Assembly: GCA_003427395.1 (NCBI GenBank)
Contig: BFEA01000262.1
Location: 1,341,376-1,399,975 of the forward strand
Reading direction: 5' to 3'
Length of the DNA stretch: 58,600 nucleotides
Source of the DNA: Chara braunii
Taxonomy: Eukaryota; Streptophyta; Charophyceae; Charales; Characeae
Positions 43,007 to 53,484 of the stretch are shown here, one piece after another. The notes below the pieces were generated by a model that worked only from the letters and a program-made list of their open reading frames with translations, ran no database searches and had not been told where the DNA came from. Made by a program: the position numbers and the translations under genes. Each line of letters begins with the position of its first letter. The stretch's first letter is position 1.

Positions 43007-43323
43007 GTCTCGTTTTTTTGTTTTTCCCTTTTCTTACGTGCAGTGGCCCTAAAGACCTCGCTCCACTCATCAGCACTTGCACAAATGAAAAACGTATGGC
43101 TTGTATGGTTCCAGTTTCTAGGAGAAGCTTCATTCCAGTTTTGCACATACGGTAGCTGTCTCGTTTTTTTTGTTTGTCCTTTTCTTACGTGCAGTGGCCC
43201 TAAGGGCCTCGCTCCACTCATCAGCATTTGCAGAAAAGAAAAACGTATGGCTCGTATGGTTCCAGTTTGTAGGAGAAGATTCATTCTAGTTTTGCACATT
43301 TGGTGAGTAGTGGAGTGAAGCCC
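43007..43323. mobile_element. MITE-A, two copies in a tandem duplication
   Basis: 43204-43323 (120 bp) is complete: GGGCCTCGCTCCACTCATCA at the left, inverted at the right as gtgagtagtggagtgaagccc. 43054-43157 is a second copy lacking the right end. Both are preceded by the same tcgttttttttgtttgtcct/tttcttacgtgcagtggccct, so MITE and flank were duplicated together (~150 bp unit). Confidence 0.75.
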
Positions 43324-43554
43324 TGAAAATCACATGCCGAGTTAGTAAGTCAGTAACCCATAACTGCTGAAACACGGACCTGAATTTAATGCTACACCAT
43401 ACATAGCTGGCCTGCTCCCTCCTTACTACAAGTCCAGTGACAACAGGTCCAGTGACCACCCTTCTCCTGCCGATGGGACCCTTGCCAATTTTTGGCAGGG
43501 ACCTTTGGAAATACCGGCAGGGGTTGTCTGAATAATCTGAAAGGGCTCTGTGCT

Positions 43555-43579
43555 CTCTCTCTCTCTCTGTCTCTCTCTG

Positions 43580-43630
<51 letters not shown>

Positions 43631-43631
43631 N

Positions 43632-43710
<79 letters not shown>
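43555..43710. repeat. (CT)n microsatellite
   Basis: Over 150 bp with one N at 43631; open frames across it are artefacts. Confidence 0.97.
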
Positions 43711-43711
<1 letters not shown>

Positions 43712-43871
43712 CAGCGTGTACACACACATCATGGTGGCTTTTTTTTTTTTTTTTTTGACCGCACGCACATCTGCGATTAGCGCACCGCACACAGCACTTC
43801 ATCTACGCGACGCAAGTATGGTTCATAGGGGACTGAGAAGCCGGTTAACTACAAAGGATTGTGCTTTAGTT

Positions 43872-44010
43872 TGCTTTTTTAATCAGTTTTCTATTTGTTC
43901 TTTTTTATCTTCATCTTAGTACGGAATTCTGAACAGATCCTCAGCCAAACGTTCTTTGCATTGCAATTCTATACAACTTCTTTTTTACAGAAGTCTTTGA
44001 ATTTTTTGCT
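43872..44010 (+). repeat. Repeat E, copy 2
   Basis: ggaattctgaacagatcctc / agccaaacgttctttgcatt / gcaattctatacaac; partner of 37283-37390. Confidence 0.7.
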
Positions 44011-44084
44011 GTTGAAATTTTGAGGCCTCACCGAAGTTGTTACCGATTTACTGAAGATAACACGCAGGTGTCTTAATCAAATGA

Positions 44085-44290
44085 AACGCCCGACGGGCGC
44101 TTGTTTTCGGGTTAGGACAGTACGGGTTAAGGTTGGCGGGGGTGGGGCATGAGGGACAAGAGATTTGGAGTTACCGATAACAGAGGTCGTAACGCCCGGG
44201 CCTTATTTTCGGCTTAAGACAGTAGGGGTTGAGTTCAGTGGGGAAGGGTATGAGGCGCAAGGGGTCTGGAGTTACCAATAACAGGCGACC
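44085..44290 (+). repeat. ~106-bp tandem duplication
   Basis: aacgcccg...gttttcggg(c)ttaggacagta...ggagttaccgataacag at 44085 and 44191. No coding sequence. Confidence 0.75.
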
Positions 44291-44480
44291 GCCTAACCTT
44301 TTGTCATCTGCTGTATCTTATCTCCTAGTTGTGGAATGAACCAGGGTACTGATCCCCAGAATAGAAGGAGCTGTGGCCATAAGGCAATGCTGTGACAGGG
44401 GCAAGGAAAGGGTCATGTGCTTCCCTGTCTGGTTTCCGCTGAACAACAATCCCCTAACAAGCCACAGCGTCTCCACGTAC

Positions 44481-45010
44481 CATGTTGCCCTGGATGCTCT
44501 CCATCACTAATCGCAGTTCTTCTTCACCTTTAAGAGATACAATCTGTAAGAACCACCATTGCCCGCAATGACAAACAAGCGCAGAAATAGGGGAAAGAAG
44601 AAAAGGGAAAGCAGCCAAACATCCCACGGACATACAGAACAGATAAATTAGCAGGCAGTAGATATAATGAACACAAAATTCAACACATGCCCACAGAGAA
44701 AATAGTAAAATACACCCAAAGGGAATATTGCACAATTCAATCATCTTACAGCCTTATAATCCTTCGAATGAATAGAGAAAAGTACCGAAGGCTAATTGCA
44801 ATGTGCCCATGAAAAGTTACGAAGATTAATGATAAGGAGTCCCACCCCCCCAAAAAAAACAAAGGGGCTTACAGAAGCCGGATGCTGCATGTAAGACAGT
44901 GGGCATTACTGCCTCTGATGCAGAAGGAAACAATAGGGTTACATGCGCCTCTTCAATACTTACTTCCATGTCATGTCAGACTTGTTCAGGTCCAGCTTGA
45001 GCCTGAACCT
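44481..45010 (-). CDS. Two candidate exons of an unknown host gene
   Basis: Exon a (45010-44964, 47 nt) follows ctgtcctgtacccag and ends at AA|GTAAGT; its only open frame reads RFRLKLDLNKSDMTW. Exon b (44543-44481, 63 nt) follows tggttcttacag and ends at ATG|GTACGT; it reads IVSLKGEEELRLVMESIQGN then M. Both have good acceptors and donors and natural composition. However, exon a ends two bases into a codon and exon b begins in phase 0, so they cannot be joined directly; another exon would have to lie between, or one is false. A further open block after ccctgtcacag (about 44392-44330) could be a last exon. Family not recognised. Confidence 0.35.
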
Positions 45011-45845
45011 CTGGGTACAGGACAGTTTTGGTGCTAGTGTTTTTTGTTTTTCTTAAGCAGAAAAAAAGGACCCAATGGGCCCAGCTCCATGTCAATTTTG
45101 GGGAGCATCCGCCCGGTTCCTAGTACCAGCAAGTCAGAAATTATACATAAAACGTTATTAAAAACCCACTCATGGCGCCTCCCCATGTTACGGTCCGTGG
45201 ATCCCCAAAAACAATTATTACTACATGCGAAAGGATTGACTGTCAGTCACGACAATTGCCCAGAAACAAACCCTCCCCTACCAACACGATTCTGCCCGGC
45301 CCCGTTCCCCCCCACCTTCCCGACCCCACCAAAAAAAAAAAAAAAAAACCAAAAAAAAAAAAAAAAAAAAGCCTGAACTTCCCTGAAGGCAGCCAGAATA
45401 ATCCCTCTGAATCCACCACTTGTGAATTGTCTGAAGATCAATAGAAGCTAGGAAAGATCTGGCTATTCTTCTTAACGTACGCCTTGTCCTTTCCCTTGTA
45501 GAGTCATATGCATCTTTTCGCACTCATGCCTGCTAGTACAGGTGTGCTGAATGGTTCTGCTGTTCGTGTGTTTCGCACTATGTTTCTGCATAGATCTGAG
45601 AAATCTTCGTTGTATGACAACACTGGATTCTGATAAATCTGAACGGTTATCCATCGGGACTCACGTGGAAGCCATGTTGATGTCCGCTGAGTCCGGTATG
45701 CTCGCTGTGCAAGGGATGTCCGTCTCATTTTCAATTACTCCTTCCGTCCCAAAGACTGACCCATGACATTGGCTATCTTTCTTTTGCAAGGAAGGCCTCT
45801 TTAAACCTGTGTTAGTATCCAGTAGCACTGTCAGGATCGTCATTC
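45011..45845. other. No gene seen; two poly-A tracts
   Basis: cc(a)17-type runs at 45330-45370. No domain or repeat partner found. Confidence 0.4.
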
Positions 45846-46491
45846 ATCGTTTTCCTCACTTAGTGCCAGAAGACCCAGTGTTCAGTTTCGATCTGTTGCT
45901 GTAAGAGACCCCATGCTTCCAGTATATCCATCGGTCTTTTGTCAATAGTCTTCTGACATCTTTTCTTCCAGATGATCCGATCCGTAGCACGGCTTTCCTC
46001 AGTATATGGGAGAAGCTTGTCTGGAAGGTCGACCATGCCTTCGGAGTGAAGAAGCCTCTTAGGAGCAGAAGGGAATTGACCAGAATATATACCTACCTCA
46101 TTCTTCCATAGCTTGGCTATGTTTTCTCAAATGAGTCTGATTTGGGCACTGCAGGAAGCAGTGTTATATATTTCCCACTTGTCCCCCGGATCATGTGGGG
46201 CATAATTCTTTCAGTGTGGTGTATGATGGCAGATAGTGCAGACCTTCCATGGCCAATAGCCTCCATGGGAGACTCGGGCAGGTCAATAGTTTTTTAATCC
46301 ATTTTGTTTGGAGAGCTTTGAGTTGGCTCGTTGGGTCTTCTCGACCACCCTGTCGCTTCTTACGGGCGACATAATTCCACGCTGCCTTAGTGATGAATCG
46401 TTGCTTGGAGGGGTCTGCAGTCCACAGATATTCTGTTGCTTTCTCTTCAAGCTCTTTTAGGGTGTTAGCTTTCGGGGTCCAAAATGATGAA

Positions 46492-46534
<43 letters not shown>

Positions 46535-47565
46535 TACGTACCACATCATCGCGAAGACTGAGTTCAGCACGAGCATTCTTCCAAGTAAGGAGGCGTGTAC
46601 TCTGGCTCAGGCTTCTAGCCTATCAATTATTTTTCCTAGGCGGTTAGCCGCCATAGACCCTGGTGCTCCCTGCTCCGGCATCTGCATTCCTAAAAGCACA
46701 TCGAGTTCCTAGGGCCTTCCCATATCACGCGCTCTGGGATAGCAACAGTCTTTTCTATGTTTCCATCTGTAAGCCACCACCATAAGGTTTTTGGCCAGTT
46801 GACCATTTCGGACGCGACCTGGAAACCCTGCATAGCCCTAATGAGGGCCTCAAAAGGATGCTGATCAGATTGTCCGCAAACAGGATTTGCATGGGATATG
46901 GTAGGGGAAGTTGGGCCCTTCGTCCTTGTCAACGAGTCGCTGTACAGACAGGTCCTCCCTCAGGACGGGGGCTATGGCTTCCATGACGAGTAGAATACGA
47001 GAGCCGCCAATGGGTCACCTTGCGTTTCGATCTGGTCATTAGATATACGCCCGCTGACCTGTACTCTTCCATGCGCATCATTGCATAACACCCTAACTCA
47101 TTTTCTGACATTGCGGCCCACTCCCATTTTCCCCATGCCTTGCTGAAGACAATCCTAGTTTACCTACTTTTTAAAAGTGAAAGAATGACGTAGCCGCGTT
47201 CATTGTCTTCTCTTCTATGACCATTACATTGGGCATCGCTCCACTAGTCACTAAATGTGCAAAACGAGAATGAATCTTCTGCTAGAACATGGAAAAATAC
47301 ACCACCATATTTTCCATCTTTTCTGCATGCGGAGAGTAGTGGAACGAGGCCCTTTGTCTAGTATGTATCTATACCCCATATATGACCTGATTGGTCTATG
47401 TGGAGAGCATTGCTTCATAACTTAGTTGCGATCTTATTTGCTAGTAGTTTGGCAAGTTTCTTGTAGGCTATTGTTAGTAAAGTGATAGGTCTGTAGTTCG
47501 TAATGTCTGCCGGATCTCATGTACTATAAAAAGGGTAACTATTCCCTGTGGTCATGGGAACCACA
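45846..47565 (-). pseudogene. LINE (non-LTR) ORF2 fragment: RT and C-terminal part
   Basis: Reading the minus strand from 47.56 kb in shifting frames: DPADITNYRPITLLTIAYKK with LAKLLANKI (the RT fingers motif of LINEs), HIDQSGHIWG, then an inserted MITE-A, then ETQGDPLAALVFYSSW (the QGDPL motif), ILFADNLIS (the FADD-type motif, second Asp now Asn), MVNWPKTLWWWLTDGN, MLVLNSVFAMMWYVL and TEYLWTADPSKQRFITKAAW, then RKKRQGG and LQTKWIKKLLTCPSLPWRLL, and a tail with ENIAKLWKNEVGIYSG. Order and motifs are those of plant/algal LINE ORF2. A (GA)n tract (46493-46531) has expanded inside the coding region. Many frameshifts; the 5' half and endonuclease are absent. Confidence 0.8.
47231..47352. mobile_element. 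MITE-A, complete copy (122 bp), inside the LINE
   Basis: Left GGGCATCGCTCCACTAGTCA, right inverted GGGCCTCGTTCCACTACTCT, core gagaatgaatcttctgctag. It splits LINE ORF2 between the HIDQSGHIWG and QGDPL motifs, which proves that it was mobile. No clear TSD (catt before, tttg after). Confidence 0.75.
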
Positions 47566-47764
47566 TTGTACGCCGTCATGTTGACCGCTCATGTTTTTAC
47601 ACATGTTAAACTATTATGACGACGTCAACATCGCTATACCCAGCATCACGCACGACATTTGATTGCCTACGACCAAAAGAGTTATGGGACGGAAAAAAAA
47701 AAGGACTACGCACTAGTTGTCAAGAATTTTGAGGAAGTACGTTGCGTGGTTAGGATAGTTGTGC

Positions 47765-48118
47765 TAGCCGACCGGCGTAGGGTCGCACTTGGGAGATCAG
47801 GGCCCCAAGCGTCGATTCACACGCGGGCTCGATTGAGGCGTTAGCCACACGTACCCCCTATGCTACAACGAACGAGAAACGACCTCGGCAGAGTCGGCTG
47901 ATCCACTTCTGCGACCACATGAAAAAGTTTTCACTTGTGGCGGGGATACCCCCATCTAAGGAATGGTGACAGCTCCCATAGGTGGAGGTAAGCTGTACCT
48001 CACGAGCTGGCCCACTCGTCAGGAGCGCACCGCTCCTTGAACGCTTTGCGTCTCGACTACCAAATCCTGCATGACTCGGTCGGGAGGGTCCCTGTGCGAG
48101 ACCGATGCGCTCGACACC
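47765..48118. repeat. R2 repeat, copy 3
   Basis: Full-length relative of 20915-21326; lies just beyond the 5' break of the LINE fragment. The minus strand has tgtagcatagggggtacgtg as in copy 2. Confidence 0.65.
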
Positions 48119-48794
48119 GTGAAATAGCAGGTCTGAGAGAAGGCCAGCAGGGGAAAGCTTTGGGCCTGAGATCATGCGCCAGCCCCCGTAACTAACCGGC
48201 AGGCCCGGGCTGCAGTTAGTGATAGTGGCTGGGACCCGCATTGAGATTCAGTAGGCGGCAAGCACTGCCTATTGGGACCACGCCGTGGCCTCTAGAACAG
48301 ACAAAAGGCAGGAATCCGCTGGAGACTATTCCTGCATTTGCAGCTCGTGGCAGCGCTGGACAGCACTAGCGGCTGGAAGTGTGCCCGAGAGGAAGAAGGC
48401 AGCTGTGGTGGCTAATGGGCTGGTGCCAGCCAGATGGGCAGCGCTAGCAGGGCCGCAGGGTGGTGGAGTGTGGAAGTGGTCAGGAAGGAGGAAGACAGTA
48501 GGAACTGGCGGGTCTTGCTTGGTGTTGCTGGAGGAAGCCTGTGTGAGCAGAGTCTTCCCGCAGGTGACAAATGGACAGATAGTGAGAGTGTAGTAGACTA
48601 GCATGTGTATAAGAAGCAACAATTAGAATGAAGTGGGCTCATCACAGCAGGGCTACTACATTGTTGTTGTATTGATTATTGGAGGCGAGAAGTGGGGCTT
48701 TCTTTATCAAAACACTCGGTATTCTGTTTGCTCCTGAAAATTTAAAACAAAAAAAAATCTGCATAGAAAAAGAAATGTCTGCATAGAAGTCAAA
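48119..48794. other. No gene seen
   Basis: The GC-rich 48280-48600 part has open frames on both strands of simple composition. No domain. Confidence 0.4.
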
Positions 48795-49246
48795 ATGGTC
48801 CCGTTAGCTGGCTCAGTAGGTTTCATGCTTGAGCAGCACCAAGTACGCGCTGGGTTCAAAACCCACTGCCGTCACTTTCTGTGGCCTGAGGTTGGCCAAG
48901 GCCAGAGCGACGCTGGTCGGCACTGGGTGTGCCACCATGTAGCCCACAGCTGTGCAGGAGCATGAGACCTGGTAGCCTGGGTGTGCCACCATGTAGCCCA
49001 CAGCTGCGCAGGAGCATGAGGCCTGGTAGAGAGACCTGGGAAAGTAGCCTATATCACCAGGTGTGGCGCCAAGTATGTGGTGGGAAACGCCTGCTCAGGC
49101 CCCACTAGATAGCTGGTTGGGACATACCCAATGAGAGAATTATGTGCTTGAATTCCAGTCAGTATTATCTCAGCTGACATCCATGGCTCAATTACGAGGC
49201 CTATCAGGATTGACACCCTCAAGTTAAAAAATAATAATAACAGTTC
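48795..49246 (+). mobile_element. tRNA-derived SINE
   Basis: The head gttagctggctcagtagg (A box) and gctgggttcaaaacccac (B box) have tRNA-like spacing, with an anticodon-arm-like segment between. The body follows, with a 58-bp tandem duplication (tgggtgtgccaccatgtagc at 48925 and again at 48981). It ends in an A/T-rich tail aaaaaataataataaca. Pol III promoter head, unrelated body and A-rich tail are the SINE plan. agtcaaaa before and agtcacaaa after may be a weak TSD. Confidence 0.7.
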
Positions 49247-49261
49247 AGTCACAAAGAACCA

Positions 49262-49320
49262 CAAAGAGCACAACTGTATTAGACAGCTCAGTCGCACTTT
49301 CACCAACTACTATAATGCGT
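49262..49320 (+). repeat. Family B, weak copy
   Basis: gcacaactgtattagacagc/tcagtcgcactttcaccaact resembles 3247-3290 and the reverse of 58475-58545. Confidence 0.45.
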
Positions 49321-50625
49321 GGCTGACACCTCACATCTCAGTGGTCGCAAGCTTGCTCAAGGTCAGTGATCATATTGACAGCACAAGTTGACCTTCCTTA
49401 CACCAACTGCAGGTCAGTGGTAATCTTGGCAACACTGGATCACCTTCCTTACACCGACCTTGCAATCCTGGTTCGTGTGTTGTGCAAGGACCCACACAAT
49501 CTCATGACCTAGCACTGATGCAGCCAAAAGGCAGTGACAAGAACTGACATAGCAATGTCCCACACGTACAGAACCTTAACAATGCTGAAGTCGTTTGATG
49601 AAGGAACAAAGCCTCATCAATCCTCAACCAATCGACAACAACAATGAAGTACCTCACAAGCAATGCCGGTCTCTTCCTTCTTGGCCAGTCAATGTCATCA
49701 CCTTGCCCTACTACTAGTGTACACTAGCCTCGTTTACTCATTTGCTCAGCACCCGCTGCTCCCACCTAGATCCAATAAAAGAATGTCCACCCCTGGAGCT
49801 CCCAGCCTGAAGACCAACCAGGTAAGTCCCCATGGCTCTCCTGATATCCCAAGAACCTCCTCCCCCTGGCACCGATCTTTCTTGATCAGCCTATATCTCA
49901 CATCCCAGACATGGCTGGCTGGCGCCGCTCTCTACAGCAGCCACGGACAACCGGCCACCCAAACTGCCCTCCTTGGCTGCCCCATTGTCCTACCAATCCT
50001 AGAAGCCGGGGTACGGACAAGTCCCAACTGGCATGGGGAGGCCAGGGTGTGGAATTATCAAGATTGACCTAAACTGGCCTGGGTCCTACTGGATGGTAGG
50101 GAGGGAACGGATTTTTCCGGTCTCAGGCGAGTCTGACTCGTCCGTTCCTTTGCCACTTTGGCCTGAGAGCCTCCACAACTTCAGGACCTACTGAACATCA
50201 GTCCATCCGCAGACCTTGTGCTCTTGCAAACATGGAAAGCCGTTGAGAAATAAGCAGAAATTTGAGGAAACAGGGAGCAGGTGCGGGGAAACAAAGACCA
50301 GAGCACAGCCTCAGAGAGACTTGTTCTTCTACCAGGCCCACCATAGCCAGTGGGTACTACAAGCCCAGCAGTCTTTGGCAGTACAACAGCAAAGCATAGA
50401 AGCATGAGAAAGCACTTCGGCAGCCTGGTGGCGCACTTCAAGCATGAACCAAAGTGGGTCACACTCGCTACAAGGTGTACTCAGAAGACGACCTCCTCTA
50501 GACTCTCTCCCAAAAGGAAATCCAAGAACAATCGACTGGTTTCCTTCATGGGAAGACATGCGCACGTAGCCTTAATTAAACAAAAAAAATGAATAAACAC
50601 GATCATAAGGTCAACCTTGAAGAAC
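49321..50625. other. No gene assigned
   Basis: Short direct repeat ctgcaggtcagtgg...caccttccttacacc near 49390-49460. A polyadenylation-like ccaataaaaga at 49771 and a donor-like caggtaagt at 49820 look LTR-like, but no partner copy was found. Confidence 0.4.
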
Positions 50626-50932
50626 CTTAAATCACCAGTACATGGCCCCAGCCATGTTGAGAATCCGATTGAGCCTCTCCTAAAATTTAGGAGGTTAGCG
50701 CACAGTTGATATAATACATTGGCGGCGGGTGGCCTCCGAAGGGGCCCGTAGCGGATGTATGGCATGTACTGGTCCTTTAAAGCGCCATTACATGCCAGCT
50801 ATCGGCAGAGTGCCCTTTTTGGAGGCCGCCCACCGCCAATTCATTTTATCTACGGCACTCGGCCTCCTCATTTTTCGGAGAGGCTCAAAACAGGTTCTCC
50901 AGTTGCCTGGGGCCATGTACTGGTGGTTTAAG
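50626..50932. mobile_element. 307-bp foldback element, nearly full palindrome
   Basis: Left arm starts CCTTAAATCACCAGTACATG, right arm (reverse complement) CTTAAACCACCAGTACATGG. Both arms continue through ggccccag, ttgagcctctcc, gaggc/gaggt, ttggcggcgggtggcctcc and ggcatgta, about 145 bp each, with a ~10-bp centre (ctggtcctttaaagcgcc). Arms differ at roughly one base in four or five. No transposase; likely mobilised in trans. Confidence 0.8.
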
Positions 50933-51000
50933 AGTCGCACATCAAAAGACAGTGCTTTGGGACGAGGGTTGAGAACGCAATGAAGTGCTAACCCACCCAC

Positions 51001-51258
51001 CAGTCTCTGAGCTGTAAATCGACCATGCGGATCTTGCGCCAGCGTAACCAGCCCTTTGTCTTTTGTTAATGATTTCACTATCCTCGAGTATGCCCCTGCG
51101 ATTACATCTCCTTCTGTGTGACATCCCCTATGATTCGCCGCAAAGTCCATCATTCGCTGAATCACATAATTGCCAGTCCCTGCGACATTCAACAACCCAC
51201 CGGTCATGTCAGAGCTCCCTGCCTCTCCATCTCTGTCCTCCCAAGTACATAAAAAATT
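51001..51258 (-). CDS. Candidate exon, Pumilio-repeat-like
   Basis: The minus-strand frame contains GTGNYVIQRMMDFAANHRG and, 50 residues later, LVTLAQDPHGRFTAQRLVG. GNYVIQ and HGxxxxQ at repeat-like positions resemble PUF (Pumilio/FBF) helical repeats, which bind RNA or act in rRNA processing. Spacing is longer than the usual ~36 residues, as in the divergent nuclear PUF proteins. A plausible exon runs from 51179 (after gaatgtcgcag) to 51001 (before GTGGGT). The foldback element lies 70 bp downstream, probably in the following intron. With one candidate repeat pair only, this could also be another helical-repeat protein. Confidence 0.35.
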
Positions 51259-51290
51259 AAGATGCCTCACTTGAGTATGCTCATGAATAA

Positions 51291-51291
51291 A

Positions 51292-51324
<33 letters not shown>

Positions 51325-51325
51325 T

Positions 51326-51408
<83 letters not shown>

Positions 51409-51480
51409 CTCTATCTATCTATCGATCTATCTATCACACGCGCACACATGCACACACGCACACACGCACACACACACAAG
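51291..51480. repeat. (TC)n(TATC)n(CA)n compound microsatellite
   Basis: (TC)n 51291-51363, (TATC)n to about 51436, then (CA)-rich to 51480. Confidence 0.95.
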
Positions 51481-52289
51481 ACACACACATCAGAGGTTCT
51501 CTTATGGATCTAAGACCTTACAAATAGTAGAGCCAAGCCTCAAATGGAGAGAAAGCAGGTTCAGCATGCAGCGAAAGCAGGTGTACAGAGAAGCATTCTG
51601 CAGGGCGTGCATTTCACCCACACTCAATTCTAAAAGTATCTATATAGAATTCATCGAAGTACTATCAGTAGTCTATTATTCTATATAGATATTTTTTTTC
51701 ATAGCATAGATAATCCGAGTGTTTTGGATTATAACAAGGCGACAGAGAGCTTGTTGTCCAGCTACTGAAGTTGACTTGTTTGTACCAAGCTCCTGCCGAA
51801 TTACATTTGGACATTGCTAGCTAGAGTCACTGGAAAGTGAGCGAAAGGATGTGGAAGGGCGGGAAGCAGGGGGAATAAATCAGAGTGAGAACAGCTCAAC
51901 ATACATATCTCAACTAAAACAAAGACTGAGAAATGGTCCAGGAGAGAAGGATACTGTGCACACGACCATAGTGCATAGACTAATAACAACAATGCTACAT
52001 TTAAACCAGCAGAACATCCAAGCCTCCATTCTCAATTGAGACTGCTGCAGACGCCAAAGAAGAAAATAATGCACGGGTGCAAAATTGCATCTTTTGCCTG
52101 GCAATGCCAGTCCAGTAGGACCTAGCCCCCGACTATCTGACAGGTTAACCGTCATGTAGGAGAGAAATAGCTGGAAAAGGGACTGATGGTTTAGCAATGC
52201 TACCAATCCAACTTGTCTCCCACCATATCACCATCAACCAACCTGATCCATCAAACCAGGCAGAAGAAAGATGATTGCACCACCGGCAA

Positions 52290-52290
<1 letters not shown>
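51481..52290. other. No gene seen
   Basis: AT-rich; atctatatagaattc...attctatatagatat near 51637-51692 is an imperfect inverted repeat. Confidence 0.4.

Positions 52291-52340
<50 letters not shown>
52291..52340. repeat. (CT)n microsatellite
   Basis: Pure (CT)n within or next to the candidate gene at 52.4-53.1 kb. Confidence 0.95.
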
Positions 52341-52341
<1 letters not shown>

Positions 52342-52372
52342 CTGTGTAGGACTGCAAATAACATCATCATCT

Positions 52373-53092
52373 TCAAACAAATTGGTTGGATGCCAAGTTG
52401 TCAATGACATGCACGGCAAAAGCATCACAGTCCCTGTTTTCATCACACTCAACCATGGAAAAACTGAAGGATTACTCATACCTGTAGCAAAGAACAGCCA
52501 GACAATGGCTGCCGTCCACTTTCACCACTATCATGCACGGGTCCCGGGTATCAGTATAAGACCTAGCACTGCCTGCAATGCACTTGCCTTCCACACTGCG
52601 TCACACTTCTGGTTTTGAGGCTGTTGGGGTTAAGCCGAAGCCGGGAGCCTTGCCATACACCCCGTCTGTATATACCTGCAGCCCAATACTTTCAATGTGC
52701 AACTTTGTACAGGAGGCATCCACCCCGCTTGAAATATTCCTAACTCGTTGTGTGTACACCTAGCCCAAGTTGGAGAGTGCTGTTCTTCAAGGTTGAATAT
52801 GATGCGAGCCAACAATCGCAAACACCAGCTTGGATTATCGCACTGGAGGCTTAGGAGAGTAGAATTATGGCTACGACACATTAAGAGATCTTCCGGATAA
52901 GTGGTGATACACAAAGAAGACAACTGGAGTGACGAGTAGAAGGTCTTGGCTATGGTGGACAGCACCAGATGACATGAGACTTGGGAGTGATCCTATTCTA
53001 CTGTGCTCTCACCTGGCAGATACACGTGGTCCTCGGAAGCATAATCCCTCCAGAAGGAAGCATCCACATTCACTGTTTTCCCAAGAATGGTG
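52373..53092 (-). CDS. Candidate 3' part of a multi-exon host gene
   Basis: Three minus-strand blocks have good splice flanks. Exon 1 (53092-53013) follows gcaattatctcag, reads TILGKTVNVDASFWRDYASE then DHVYLP, and ends at G|GTGAGAG. Exon 2 (52759-52482) follows caacttgggctag; it opens VYTQRVRNISSGVDASCTKL, passes through VYTDGVYGKAPGFGLTPTAS, has one in-frame TGA at 52601-52603, then reads KCIAGSARSYTDTRDPCMIV with VKVDGSHCLAVLCY, and ends at GCTACAG|GTATGAG. Exon 3 (52433-52373) follows tgatgaaaacag, reads DCDAFAVHVIDNLASNQFV and then stops. Exons 2 and 3 join in phase. Exon 1 ends in a phase that exon 2 does not accept, so an exon is missing or exon 2 starts elsewhere. The TGA may be an unrecognised intron, a mutation or an error. 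Family unknown. Confidence 0.4.
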
Positions 53093-53327
53093 CTGAGATA
53101 ATTGCTCTAAGAGGGATGGAAGGAAGGTGAAAGAATGGAGTACCGAATATTCAAGAATTATGGGGTTAGAGATCTGACCAGCACCTCCTTGCGATCAGTA
53201 TTGATTTACTTGTATGTTTGGGTTTCTGCTTCTCCGTATTGGGTACCAGATGCACACGCATATATGAGAGTTTTAGGAGATGAGAATTGATGTTTAATCC
53301 ATTCACTTCAATTCTGTCTGGCAGCAG

Positions 53328-53484
53328 GGCCCTGTCTACTCAAAGACACAGTGACGGCCGTGAGTCAGTGCATGACCTGAAGAAGTGTGCATGTGATGAC
53401 AAATATGACGCATCTGCGTTGAACGCGTTGTTGCAGGAAGAAGAGAATGTGACGAGATGCAAGAGGGAAGAGAAATGGTCAAAG
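53328..53484 (+). CDS. Candidate exon on the plus strand
   Basis: Flanked by ctgtctggcagcag and AAG|GTAAGT. The open frame reads RHSDGRESVHDLKKCACDDK and ALNALLQEEENVTRCKREEK. Highly charged, compatible with a helical segment. It lies antisense next to the minus-strand exons at 52.4-53.1 kb, so either it belongs to a different gene or it is a chance frame. No family recognised. Confidence 0.25.
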
